Assembly (NCBI RefSeq): GCF_000143415.4
Contig: NW_003314306.1
Coordinates: 1,024,328 to 1,088,327 of the forward strand
Direction of reading: 5' to 3'
DNA length: 64,000 bases
DNA from: Selaginella moellendorffii
Taxonomy: Eukaryota > Streptophyta > Lycopodiopsida > Selaginellales > Selaginellaceae
The translations under genes were made by a program, and so were the position numbers. This document shows positions 42,615 through 53,749 of the stretch, one piece after another (the stretch's first letter is position 1; every line of letters begins with the position of its first letter). Under the pieces are notes generated by a model. That model worked only from the letters and a program-made list of their open reading frames with translations. It was not told the origin of the DNA and ran no database searches.

Positions 42615-44078
42615 CTACGTAGTCGACGCGTGACTCCTCGCTGTGAAAGGGACACTTATTAAGACAGAATGATTTGTTAAAAACTCACCAAAGCTAGTTG
42701 TCATGGTGACCATATCTGCAGGAGCCTCTTTGAGAGTATGCCCTTGCATATAAACATCCTGAAAGTAGAACACCGAAAACAAAACTCATGTTAAGATTGT
42801 AGACGACTGAGACTTACAGCAGCGAAGTGATTTATTTCGCGATGGTGTATTTCATCTGCCCGAATGACCATGACAACGTCCCGTAGTGTCGCATCCATTG
42901 GCAACCTCCAGTAGTCGATAGCAAGGTCCGGCGCAGGAGCGTTTGGGACCTTTCCGTCGTCTATGTCATTGATGAGTTGTGTATACGACTGGATTGTCTC
43001 CTCTCTGATGTACCCCGCCATCCGATGAGCAAACCGAGGAGAAACGACGTAAAGCAGGAAGTACGCGTTCATAAACATCCCTTGAGCAGTAAAAACCAGG
43101 GCCCGTTCCTGCCACGATGGTTTGGACAGCTCCATGAACGTCATCAGGTGCATTCGTTCGTTTTCTGCTTCTTCCATAAGAGCCTTGATCCACCCTCCAC
43201 TGTGCTCTACTCGCCTCAGAGACTTACAATGCAAAACCATCCCGCCAACCATTCCGGGAACACCAGAGATGGTTTCTAGCATTGCGGCTCGACATATGTA
43301 ACGTTGCTGCAATAACGAGAGAGAGCAAAAGCGAGCGTGAGAAACGTAAAGAAGAAAAACGAGAAAGCCAAAACTCACGTTACTGCTTTAGATGTCAAAC
43401 TTATATGAAACTTTAGAAATGGTTGTGCAGCATCACCCGAAAGAGCAAGTCGGTGGGAAATCTTAGAGCCATCACGGCCAGCCTCGCAAACTGGTCGGAG
43501 AAATTCTCTGGGTTCCTGTGCTTGTTTACGTCGATACTCCCCTCAGCTTCAATTATCCGGTTCTCCGATGGCTGAAAAGCTCTCCAAGTTAGAACCATCA
43601 ATGATCGGACTCAAAAAACATGCGAACTTACCCGGAAGGAATTCCAAATGTTCGACCCAACATCGTTCGGCTTGCCGAAACGCACGCCCCAGTAACCGGG
43701 AGAAATCCCAGCATCACAAACTTGCTCTGCCGGAGAAGATGTTTCCAGTGCAGGAGGAACCACATTGTCCTCCACCGGAGGAGGAGCTTCCATTTTATCT
43801 TCCAGAGGTTCTTGCACCATAGCAGCGGCAGAGCTGCTGTTCTTGATGTGTGTGGAAGTCAGCAAGTTCTTCATTGCAGCGGCGTGCTGCTGCTTCATCG
43901 ACGACGAGAGCCCGATCAAAAAGTACTGCTTCTCCTTGGACGGCGGCGACATACACCCCTGCTTGATCGGCTTGGAAACGCAGTGCCCCAGCTCGAATGC
44001 GTTGCGGATCAAAGGCGTGTTGCTCACTGGCTGCCTGGCTAGCTGCCGCAGAGAGTTGAGAAATCTGCCCCCTCTCAT
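42615..44078 (-). CDS. AOX: Mitochondrial alternative oxidase
   Basis: Exons 44078-43632, 43571-43437, 43306-42818 and 42758 to about 42615, phase 0. The ATG at 44078 starts an Arg/Ser-rich presequence ([16 protein letters not shown]). The catalytic part has all diiron ligands: [24 protein letters not shown], the Glu in REETIQ, and [13 protein letters not shown]. The hydrophobic segments between them match the monotopic membrane domain. The enzyme takes electrons from ubiquinol to oxygen without proton pumping. The last exon gives [16 protein letters not shown], where the usual ending is close to LKEAPAPIGYH. Here the frame reads on for about 28 codons, or splices at a GTGAGT, so the C-terminus is diverged. 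It is divergent from the SET gene fragment, with 338 bases between starts. Confidence 0.85.
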
Positions 44079-44282
44079 CTTGAGGCGCTCGGCGAAGATC
44101 AGTACTCCCAGACGATCTGGCAAGAATCACTCACCAGCAGCCTAGCAGCATCGCCAGCGCCATCGCGGCCTCGCTCGCCATAGCCTGCCCTATTTTCTGT
44201 TTAGCTCACCGTTACGCGGGAAAAGCACACGCGGCACAAAAAGATTGGTATATGTGGCAGCTATTTAATTCTTAAAATTTAA

Positions 44283-44307
44283 GAGAATATTCGTTAGGGT
44301 TTATTGG
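44283..44307. repeat. Inverted repeat, left copy, in AOX/SET divergent promoter
   Basis: GAATATTCGTTAGGGTTTATTGG is reproduced in reverse complement with one mismatch at 45206-45228. It contains a telo-box (AAACCCTAA on the minus strand). Confidence 0.8.
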
Positions 44308-44416
44308 CATGGAGGTGGGGTTGGCCGCGCCAGGGGCAGCGGATCCACTGGCGCGAGCGAAAGAGAATCTCTGATTGATCGGGGCGCGAGTGTGTAGAGG
44401 ATGAAGTTTGGATGAA

Positions 44417-44945
44417 ATGCAGAGGATTTTGGAGGATCGAGGCCTCAAGCTGCGATTTCCAAAGCCCAGCAAAGAGAAATGCCAGTGGCTGGAGGAAGTA
44501 TTAGAGGCAGCACGGATTCTAGAGCTCAACGAGGTAAGAGTTCGTCATTGCTCTATCGAAGACTTGCTGTTTTCTTTTGTTTTTCTTCTTTGCTCTCAGA
44601 CAGAATGTTATTTTCTGGAAGGCGATGAAAGAGGCATGATCAGTGCTCGAAACGAAATGGCGTCGTTCGATCTTTGCTGGTTTCCAGCACTTATTCCGAG
44701 CTCGAGAAAATTGTTTTGAAAAGGCTGGATGAATTTGGCACTGATGAAAGCAATGTAGGCAACATTGACATAGCTGGTGAGTCTTGGTAGTTCTTTCTGT
44801 GACGATCTTAAAAGCTTTGTGACAAAACAGATTTTGAAGGATATGGTAGAGGAGGGGCTGCAGCGTGCGATTTAAAAGCTGGAGATCTCGTCCTTGAGAT
44901 TCCCAGCGAGATAATTATCTCTGAAACTGTCACGCTGGAGTCTGG
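44417..44945 (+). pseudogene. 5' part of a SET-domain methyltransferase gene
   Basis: Starts at ATG 44417 with MQRILEDRGLKLRFPKPSKE. A second piece reads SELEKIVLKRLDEFG, and an exon at about 44830-44942 encodes DFEGYGRGGAAACDLKAGDLVLEIPSEI, the N-terminal SET (GxGRG) motif of Rubisco LSMT-like lysine methyltransferases. The exon between 44600 and 44780 holds stops in the simple reading, and no further SET exon follows after the GTGAGT at 44944. The matching 3' part lies at 53750-54519 on the same strand. Confidence 0.65.
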
Positions 44946-45059
44946 TGAGTCGGATTTCTGTTCGATTCTCTCCGTGAAAAGTACTGGCGAGCAGTAGATA
45001 GTTGTTGAAGTTTTCTGGGAGGGGATTGTTCGTTTTCACGGGATTCCTCAGGACATTGT

Positions 45060-45240
45060 TTGGTCTATTTTCTCCACTGATCGTTCAAGATTCTGATCTA
45101 CAAGAGCATCTTCACGCCATACAGGAACTCCATACTCTTGTTTGCAAGCATCTCCATGCTGCCCAGGATTCCATGAAGTTTTTTGCGGACCATACGGTTT
45201 CGGTTCCAGTAAACCCTAACGAATATTCACAGACCTCTAC
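45060..45240 (+). other. Possible LTR-retroelement integrase remnant
   Basis: A short frame with LQEHLHAIQELHTL and HLHAAQDSMKFFADHT resembles the helical linker near the end of Ty3/gypsy-type integrases (AQxRMKxxADKH). Less than 60 residues, so low confidence. Confidence 0.3.
45206..45228. repeat. Inverted repeat, right copy
   Basis: Reverse-complement partner of 44283-44307; the two copies bracket the SET 5' fragment. Confidence 0.8.
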
Positions 45241-46275
45241 GAGGACAGATGTTGAGACTGGTGTACGGCAACTTCGTGGTCGCCAACTCCACTCTGGGCG
45301 TAGCCGCCCATCATCGCGTTCCAGGAAACAAGTTTTCGCTCTGGCATGGCATCCAACAGCGCCCTGGCGCGATCCAGATCCCCGCCCTGCGCGATCGCCA
45401 CGGCAATCGTGGTGAAGGAGATCACGTCGGGCTGCGGCATTCGATCGAAGACCTCTACGCGGTGTAGGCCTGGATCATCGCGTTCCAGGAGACGCAGTTC
45501 TTCTCTGGGATGCGATCCAAGAGATTCTTGGCCGAGGAGAGATCGCCGCTCTCGGCCAGGGCAATGGCCATGGCGTTCCAGGAAATCAAGCTCCACGTCG
45601 GCATTCGCCAAAATACCGCCACTACCGCCCCGTGGCATAGCCAGAGATCATCGACGTCCAGGAGCTACAATTCCGCCCAGGCGTCATGGCCGTGAAAAGC
45701 GACGCTGCGGTATCCACATCCCCTTCCTGACAGCTCGCCAGGATCATCGCGTTCCAAGCCACAGCGCTCTTCTCCGGCATCGCCTGGATCCCTCCTCGAT
45801 CTTGCCCCGCGCGACGTGACCCGTGACGATCATCGTCCAGGAGATGAGATCCGTGAGCGGCATTCTGTCAAAGACATCTCTGGCCCGCCGCAAATTCCCT
45901 CTTTCGGCGTACGCTTGTTCCAGGACACGAGGCTCTTCCTGGGCATGGAATCAAAGAGAGTTCTGGCCACAACAAGATGCCCTGACCGGGCATATGCTGC
46001 AAACATGAGATTCCACGACACTGTATCGCGGCTGGGCATCTTCCGAAAGAGGTCCCGGGCATCTTTCAGCCCCTCGTGGCCCAGGGTGATGTTCCAAGAA
46101 AAGAGATTCTTGTGCCAGCGCCGCCAAGGGCGCCATACATCTGGACGAAGGTCTTGCGGATCCAGCCATTGCTGAAGACGTGGGCGTGGATGAGCGAGAC
46201 CTCGCCAATGTGGCGGCATCCACGGAGGAGGGATGCGGGATTGGGCATATTCCTGGCATCTCTATGGCTTGCTCT
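45240..46275 (-). pseudogene. PPR protein pseudogene (PLS type)
   Basis: PPR motifs are visible in three minus frames: RDLFRKMPSRDTVSWNLMFA and AYARSGHLVVARTLFDSMP near 45970, FDRMPQPDVISFTTIAVAI near 45430, and LVSWNAMMGGYAQ near 45310. The N-terminal part near 46240-46090 (SLLRGCRHIGEVSLIHAHV) is typical of the region before the first motif. Repeated frameshifts and stops break it. It abuts the 3' end of the receptor-kinase gene without a clear spacer. Confidence 0.75.
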
Positions 46276-46411
46276 TCTGGAAGCTCAAAACTCGAGGGAA
46301 GTATACTGTTGTTTGCCGACGAAGACCCTTGCCATGGCGAGTCAGTCCCGATCATGCTGCTGCTGGCACTGCTGCTGGGGTCTTTGCTCGATCGGCTCTC
46401 TCGGTCCTTGC

Positions 46412-49400
46412 TTAGCAACTCTCGCATCCGGGGATGACGCCGAAGTATCCCGGGAGCAAGGAGCTCACCCTCACCTCCTCGCTGCCAGTGAGCATCGCCA
46501 CAACTTTGGACATTGCTGGACGCTGTGATGCTGTCGCTTGGGTGCTTATAACTTGTTCGTCATCGGCATTGTCGGCTCTTTGTCCAGGAGTTGAGCCTAT
46601 GGCCTTGGTACAGCTCCCATACCTGATCATTGACGCGAGTTAAAGAGCAAACATTTCGTAAATTTTTATACGTACGTGATCGAGAAGATGGGTCATGTCT
46701 TCACTCGTGGTGTCCAGATTGGTTCTTCCGCTCACGATTTCTAGTACCAGAACTCCAAAGCTGTCAGGTATCCCCTGAAAGAAGAAAGAAAAATCAGAGA
46801 TGATCAGATCAAGCAATTACAAGAACTTTGAGCTCTCACATTGTTCCTGCCACCCTCGTACTGATGATCTTCGAAGAGCCTTGCCAAACCAAAGTCCGCT
46901 ATCTTTGCCACCAGAGCTTGATCCAAAAGTACATTGGTAGCTTTGATGTCTCGATGTCTGATACGCGGTGATGACTCTTCGTGCAAATAAGCGAGCCCTT
47001 TTGCGACTCCAATGCATCTATTGAAGCGAATTGGCCAACTGAGGTGTAGCTTTCGCCCCACGGGACCTAAACTATGAGTTCTCAGAGCAGTATTAGATCA
47101 ACTTACTCAAGAGCGCATGATGCAGATTGTTGTTTTCCATAAACTCAAAAACAAGAACCCAATTGTTTCCTTCGGTGCAGCATCCATAAAGCTTGACTAG
47201 ATTGCGATTGCACCGTGGAGATAAGTGTGGCCTCGTTCACAACATCTCCAGTGTTGTCGTTCACCCTATTAAGCTGCTTGATCGCTACCACCGTAACATC
47301 AGATAATACTCCCTGAAAGTCCAAACGCTTTATACCAGAAAGAAAACTTTACCTTGTAGACCTTGCCAAATGCTCCTTTCCCAAACAATCTCGCGGGGTC
47401 AAATCCTCCCGTAGCGTTTTTTATTTCATTGTAAGAAAACATATGCAGCTTTCCGTCTAGAAGTTTGAGCCTGCATGGCACAGAACATTAGTAAAAGTAA
47501 TTCGCAAAAGAATTAAGTGACCTTCATCGTCCTTCTCTGTGTCGTTTCCTCCACAACAGATAACCGGAAACCACAAAGAGCACCACGAGTGGCACCGAGA
47601 CTCCAACACCTATTTTTACACCTTTGGAACTGTTTTCACTCTGACTTGTGCCACCAGTTTCAAATTCTGAAACGCAATGTTAGAACGAAGACAAACTTTC
47701 GTAGTGGCAGCAGTATCTAACACTTACCAGGTAGAACTTGGATTGCGGATATCAGAGGACGGTTATCTTGAAAGGATTCCGCAAAACCAGAGCTGCTAGA
47801 TACCCATCCTCCTGTGGAATAGTAGTCCCCATCCAAAGAACTTGGCATGTCTATGTTAAAATCTGTCCCATCCAAAGTGATCTGAGGTCCACCACAGTTG
47901 ATAACACCTGAGTAGGAAATATGTCGATATCAAGTGAAGACTTTATGCAGCAAATATCACTCAACTATTTCCTTGGTTCACACTGCCGCAGTTTGATATA
48001 TCATGTAAACACGTAGCAGTATTCGCATTTTGTCTGCAATGAAAACATGGTGTTGAACACGAAGAGAACCATACCCTTGAGTTCTATTAACTGAGAACGG
48101 ATTGCCAATAATGGTAGCATTCCTATGCAAGTTCAGAGAAATTAGCATGTCACATAGAGAAAAAATGCATATTCGCTCAGGTCCAGTCAGCCTTTTGAAC
48201 GATACATCTCTGTATATATGCAAAGATGTACTTGGTTAGAAGAGGAAAACGATTTTGAAGTCTACGTACAAGTCGACGATTCTCGAGAGCTGGTTTGGGA
48301 GGCCTCCAGTAAGATTAGGAAACTGAAAATGCTCGGACTTCCTTTAGACGCAAATTAAGAGATGAAGAACTTACAGTCTGCTAAGACGATCAAAAGATGA
48401 TATGTACGCTGGAATTGTCCCAGTCAGATTGTTGAAACTCAAATGCCTGCAATAACAACGTTAAATACATCTTCTAAATTGTAGACCTTCCTGCAAGCTT
48501 ACAAGTGTGTGAGCTGGGTAAGATTGCCCAGGTCAGGTATAAAACCAGATAGCTGACAGTTCCTTAAGGTCCTGGTAAAACAGCCAAAGTAAATGCTAAC
48601 TGCTAAAAGAAACGGCTGGCGACTCGCAGCTTTGTTAGAGATTGTAGCTAGGCGGTATTGAGCCTCCGGCTGATACTTCTCCCGTTCTCTATGTAACAAG
48701 TAGTTATTTAGAAAATCAGGAAGTTTTTCGCAGACTTACAATTCTCTCAGGTTTGTAAGATTGGCAAGAGATGCAGCAAGCAGACCAGAAAGTTTATTCC
48801 CATACATGGCTCTGTCAAAGGAGGCCGCATTCACATAAATTTATAGAATGAATTTATTGCACTTACAAAATTTCAAAACTAGACATATTGGCAAGGAAGT
48901 CTAGTATCGAGCCATTGAAGTTGCTGTCAAACATATTTCTGGTGCCAAGCAAATGAGTATAAATCACACCGACTTAAGAAGCTTACAGTGTCTGGAGCCC
49001 TCGCAAACTGCTTAAGGCTGGTGGGAGCTCCCCGCCTAGACCAGTAGAGTCCAAACACCTTCAGTTCTAATCAACTTGGTGGCCAACATGAAAATGAATG
49101 CTTACTTCTCCACGAATGACTTGACTAGTGCCACACGCTCGTCTCGCGAGAGCCTCTTCTTCGTCAGCTCGGGCGGCTCCGCCACTGCTGCGGTTCTTGC
49201 AAATGATTTCTCAGTGCGCTTTCTCCATGTTACCTGCATAACTGCAAGTTTCACCATAGCTCAAAACCAAAAAAGAAGAAGAAAGTTTCTAAGACAAATG
49301 TAAAAGACATATCTAAATCGTCACCGGAAGGCATAAGAACCACATTCTGGTCTCGCCCAACATCAAGAACTAACAGCTCGGTCAGTGAAGACAGGTTACC

Positions 49401-50188
49401 AATTTCCTGCGGAAGAGATCCTGAAAAATTGTTGACAGCAAGACTCCTGAAAAAGAAGCAAAGCTTTTTATTGGAATCCAACATGCTATATCTTATATTT
49501 GACTTACAGTGTCAACAGTCGAGTAAGATTTCCCATGGTTCCTGGAATAGGCCCAGAAAATCTATTCGATGCGACAGTTCTACATAGCAAAGGTCAAAAA
49601 CAGAATAAGGAAACATAGAAACTGCTGCAAAAACTTACAAATGTTCCATGTTGGCAGAGTAGACCAATCTCATCTGGGATTGCACCAGTTATCAAGTTGG
49701 TTTGGAAATTCCTGTTACAAAGAAGCGTTAGCAAAGCCCGAATCAGAAAAACTGCTTACTTGAACTTTTTCTTGAGCTTGGGAACTCATCCTGATCGACG
49801 AGAGACATCCCTGTTCTTCGCTAGGGCCACTTACCCATTGGATAAATCATATAAATTAGCGATAATACATATATTTTTTCTTTCCACTCCCGTCTGCATC
49901 TATCCGCCCGACGACTGTGGTCTTTCTCCGCTTTTGACCGGCACTGATGATAAAGCTGACCAAGGATCATCGCCCATCCACCTGCGACGTTCCAATGGAT
50001 CCCCAAGAGCGTGCTTGAAAGCTTGCAAGGCATCCGTTGGAAAAATAAGACTAAGGATGATCCAAGAGGAGAAGACACTATAGCAATACTTACAATCTCC
50101 ACTGTGCAAAGATGAAGAGCATGCCCATATTCCATAAAGCCAGAGCTAATAGTACCACTAAGCTCCACAAATTCATAGAAACCTCCAT
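46412..50188 (-). pseudogene. LRR-malectin receptor-like kinase (LRR VIII type), damaged
   Basis: Start at 50188 with a signal peptide (MEVSMNLWSLVVLLALALW). TDALQAFKHALGDPLERRRW follows as an LRR cap, then a frame break near 49910. About nine LRR units each sit on their own short exon (for example NNFSGSLPQEIGNLSSLTEL, LSGFIPDLGNLTQLTHL, NNLTGTIPAYISSF). A malectin-type start (VINCGGPQITLDGTDF) jumps from WVSSSSGF directly to PLISAIQVLP, missing over 100 residues. A membrane span (VSVPLVVLFVVSGYLLW) follows. The kinase has [28 protein letters not shown] and DFGLARLF, but runs from [10 protein letters not shown] into GIPDSFGVLVLEIVSGR, so the activation-segment end and the APE motif are missing. 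Plant members are immune or development receptors. This copy looks dead as a kinase. Confidence 0.7.
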
Positions 50189-50189
50189 A

Positions 50190-51400
50190 TGATCATTGTT
50201 GCTGCCCCTTGAGAGCAAAAAAAAGGAGCGCTTTCAATCTAGCTGCTGCTGCTGCTTGGGTCGACCAGCATTTCCATTCCAGAGAAGAACCTAAAACCCC
50301 CTCCCAAAGTCTGGCAATCTAGAGGAGCAAAGCAAAAGGAGAGATACTTTCTGTTCTGTGAAAGAGCCTTTGGTCCAAGTTAAAGTGACTGGAAGTAATG
50401 TTGTGTGGCAGCACCAGAGAGAGAGAGTGGGACGGGAGTGGAAAGAGAGAAATGCCATGTAATCGTGCCACATCATTGCCAGTTAGGTGGAGAGAGACTG
50501 AAACGGGATGGTGTTTAACGGGAGGCCGCTTCAAACCCTTGGGCTAGGGGGACTCCCCCATTGTTGCGCGAATAGCTCGCGAATAAATATATGGCCTCTT
50601 GTTTTAGTTTATATGCATTTTATTCATGAAAACACAAGGATAATGACCCTTGATTTATTTCCTGTCAAAAGGAAAATCAAAAGACACATACCAGGCCTTT
50701 AACTCAATAAGCACTTTCTCCATTCATGTGTATTTTTTATGCCGTCGTACTGCAGCAACGAAATAAAAAACTGATAAAGAAACAAACAAATGAAACAGAC
50801 AAACTTGCACAATCTGACATGCGTATGCTTGCCTTCCTTTGAGAACGGCATATTCATCTCAAACACCACTCCCCATTCTCCTGAGTCATCTCTTTTGCTT
50901 TGTTTTTGTGAAGATATTCATCACCGAGCCAAGGTATTGGGCCTGAAATGAGTAACTTTGTCTTTGCTTGAAATTGATTTTTCACCCGAATAGTAACATT
51001 GGTAAAGAAGGAAAAATCTTAGGTGACCTGAAGAAAATAAAAAATAAAAATAAAAATGCCACAACTTACAAAATCAAGTTTTCCAACATGATATGCATGT
51101 CAAAATTGATCAGACTAAAAAATGCCTTCAGAAAAGCATTATTGTTTACTCCACCTCTTTCAATGAAGCTCTTTATGATGTTTGCTCTCGTTTGCTTATC
51201 AATTGCAGAAATAATCAATTTAAAACTTTGAAACACAAAAAAAATAAAAAATATACTCAAATCAAGCTCACTTAAGATGTGATGCAATTTAGTATATCTT
51301 TTTGACTTTAGATGAGGTAATGCAAATGGTTCAACTCTAAGTTGATCAATGCTTATTTGAAAATAAAAAAAAAAAAAAAAGAAAAAGAATCAAAATGAGA
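50190..51400. other. Intergenic region upstream of the receptor kinase
   Basis: No gene seen. It becomes AT-rich after 50580. A poly-A run at about 51367-51380 and a B-box-like GGGTTCGAAC at 51451-51460 (no tRNA fold) suggest old insertions. Confidence 0.45.
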
Positions 51401-51529
51401 ACATTGGCTTACTTAACTTTTAAATAAACCTGTCTCAACCAACTTGAGAAAGGGTTCGAACTTGCGCTTCCTCTCAGCATTCTATTAGGCAATATTAAAT
51501 TTGAGCAAATTGAGATATATATTGTATAA

Positions 51530-52245
51530 TTATATAGTCTTTGAGAGAGATTATTTTTGTTACTCTTCAGGTTTTTATATAGGCTTAAAAGTAATACAGT
51601 ATTTTTTTCCTCAGTGGTATTTTTTAATATAAAAACATGTGAGTACTAACAAAATGTAGATTTTTATATAAAAATTAACCAATTGCTATAGGAGATTTTA
51701 AGCTTTTTGTCCATGCAATTGATCATAGTCTCAATACAATAGATTAAATATTGAGAATCAGTAAAAGGTTTTAAGCTAAAAAAAAAATATAAAAAACAAA
51801 AGAAAAAACAACAAAAAAACATATACCTTTCTAGCCTATCCAACTTTTTTTATCATCTTGTCCTATTAAGATGAAAAATTTTCAATTCCCAACAACACTA
51901 ACTTATATACTAGGTTAATCAAAAATTACATTTTATCCACAATTATTTTATTTGAGGAGATAAAATATATTTTTTCATCCTCCTTGGCTTGAATGTAATA
52001 CATCAAGCCCTAAACCCATTACTCACCTCCTGATTAACTGATTAAGAAAGCCAAAAACAAGCCAGTAGCCGAAAGGAAATATATTTTAAAAAATATATTA
52101 AATATATTAAAATATAAATATAAAATAAATATATATTAAATAAATATATTTATTTATATTATAAATATATATCAGAAGCACATCACCTCTGGTCGTGTGG
52201 ATCTTGGTAGACACTTCGCCAAACCCTCTTTACACCAAAGCCCGT
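51530..52245. mobile_element. Foldback-family element next to the TDP1 relic
   Basis: The centre (CTTAAAAGTAATACAGTATT, AAATTAACCAATTG, TTTTAAGCTTTTTGTCCATG) and right arm (CATATACCTTT, CAATTCCCAACA, CCCATTACTCACCTCCTG, GTAGCCGAAAGGAAATATAT, CGCCAAACCCTCTTTACACC) match 9320-9830 and the arms of the 1-8.9 kb units. The right arm is more complete here than at 9.8 kb. A long AT run lies at 52076-52172. The element ends where TDP1-like coding sequence begins. Confidence 0.7.
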
Positions 52246-53600
52246 GAAATGGAGCTTCATGTGACCCCACTTATTCAGCTGAGATAGCCAGGTAAGATGC
52301 TACCAGCCGTACCTGGTAGAGCTCGGCACATCAGTTTCATTCATTTGAAAGTGCAAAATCAATACATACCGCAGCATTGCTGAAATCAAAGTTTTGGAAG
52401 TGGCCTACGTTGATCTTCATCTTTCCATGGTGTTGGACATCTACAGTACATCCCAACCACTGTAAAAAACTGATCTTGCTCGCAAACAGACTTGGTGTAC
52501 CTCAAGAGCCGTCAAATAGTCCACCAGATCGTTTTCAAAGTCTGATGCACCAGTCATACTTTTGAAAGGAAAATCTTGCATCCACAGGCCTTGATTCTTG
52601 TTATTCCAATCGATATTGATGAGATTTGCAGTGTGCACAACAACCCGGACACCAGTTGGATAGACAAGTAGCATCACAGACTACAAGAAAAAAAGGCATT
52701 AGACTAAAGACAATAGATAGAACAGCGTGAACCTGCAATTGTGAAACGTTGCTCTCTCCGTGAATCATCACCACTTGCGGGATCGTCCTCAAAGGCGGGC
52801 AAGCTGCGAATAAAAATTATTTGGAAGAAAAAAAACACTCAGTAGCTTTACCGAAAAACATCAGAAATTCGCACGCACCCAGCGTTTGCCCAGTCGGGCA
52901 AGCCTTGAACACGCAGTAGCTGGAAACCACAAGGCGTCGTCGCGCTGTGAAGCATTCTCGATCTCTCGGGCTCGCCAGCTCGTGTGTTCTTAGAGCGTAC
53001 AGTCGCCGCCATCTCCTGAGCTCACAAGTTGCTTGCTTCATGAACGAAGGTAGAAAAAAAGAGATAGATACCTGCTGCTGCAAAGCTCGGGCAAATGCTT
53101 CATCGTCCTCGATTTGCCTCTTTCACTTGTTGGAAGCAAGCACATTGTCACTTTGGGATGCTACTGCCTTCCCTTTAAGAGAAGAACACAGCATAAACTT
53201 GAAGAAACGATCTCCCGGGAGCATTTCGACAATGTCGCCAGCACGTAGTGGAGATTTGGACTGCGAGCTCAGGATAATCTTCGCACTGGAGCCAGATTTG
53301 ATTCAGATTGAGCTCGACCCTGTCTGGCATGCCATTGATCGATCGGGAAAAGAACGAGACAAACAAAATGCCACTGAAATCTCCAATGCCGACGAAGAAA
53401 CCTCAACAACAAAACAAAATCGGCGCTCCTTCCGACCCTCGCTGCAACCGACGGATCCTCCTCTCCATTTGCACGCAGCGGAAGCAGCAATCCGATTTGA
53501 GCCTGGCAGGCAGAGTGTAAAAAATCAAAACCGCCAGGAAGAACCAAGAACCCGAGCATTTTCAATGTAGCATCCTGGCCGTCCATTGAGCCACTTAAAA
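52246..53600 (-). pseudogene. TDP1: Tyrosyl-DNA phosphodiesterase 1 (TDP1) relic
   Basis: Minus-strand exons match plant TDP1 in order. A FHA-like start (LPLRANGEE, VGRSADFV, AGDIVEMLPGDRFFKF) and KRQIEDDEAFARALQQQ come first. Next are ACPPLRTIPQVVMIHGES, then MLLVYPTGVRVVVHTANLIN, DWNNKNQGLWMQDFPF and DLVDYLTALE, and after a spliced intron GKMKINVGHFQNFDFSNAA. A shifted LNKWGHMKL follows. The catalytic exon with the first HxK motif, expected between MIHGES and MLLVYP, is absent. The frame breaks near 53170 and 52290, and everything after HMKL, including the second HKD, is replaced by the foldback element. The intact enzyme removes topoisomerase I adducts from DNA; this copy cannot. Confidence 0.75.
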
Positions 53601-53670
53601 AGATCCCTGGGCACTTGAGATTAGGGTTCTTCCGGCAGCTAAACCCGGGCATTTTCAATGTAGCACTCTC
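53554..53670. repeat. Short direct repeat at the TDP1/SET junction
   Basis: GCATTTTCAATGTAGCA occurs at about 53557 and again at about 53650. It lies between the relic's 5' end and the SET 3' fragment and may mark a rearrangement junction. Confidence 0.6.
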
Positions 53671-53749
53671 AGCATTGTTTTAAGCCTGTGTAGCCAAAGT
53701 ATGCCAGGGAGAACTTCATACTTGTGACTGGAAATTTTGGAGGAGGCCC

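Noticed and set aside
45346-45819. Plus-strand Arg/Ser-rich frame of 157 codons
   Set aside because: It is antisense to the PPR pseudogene; the Arg richness comes from codon complement.
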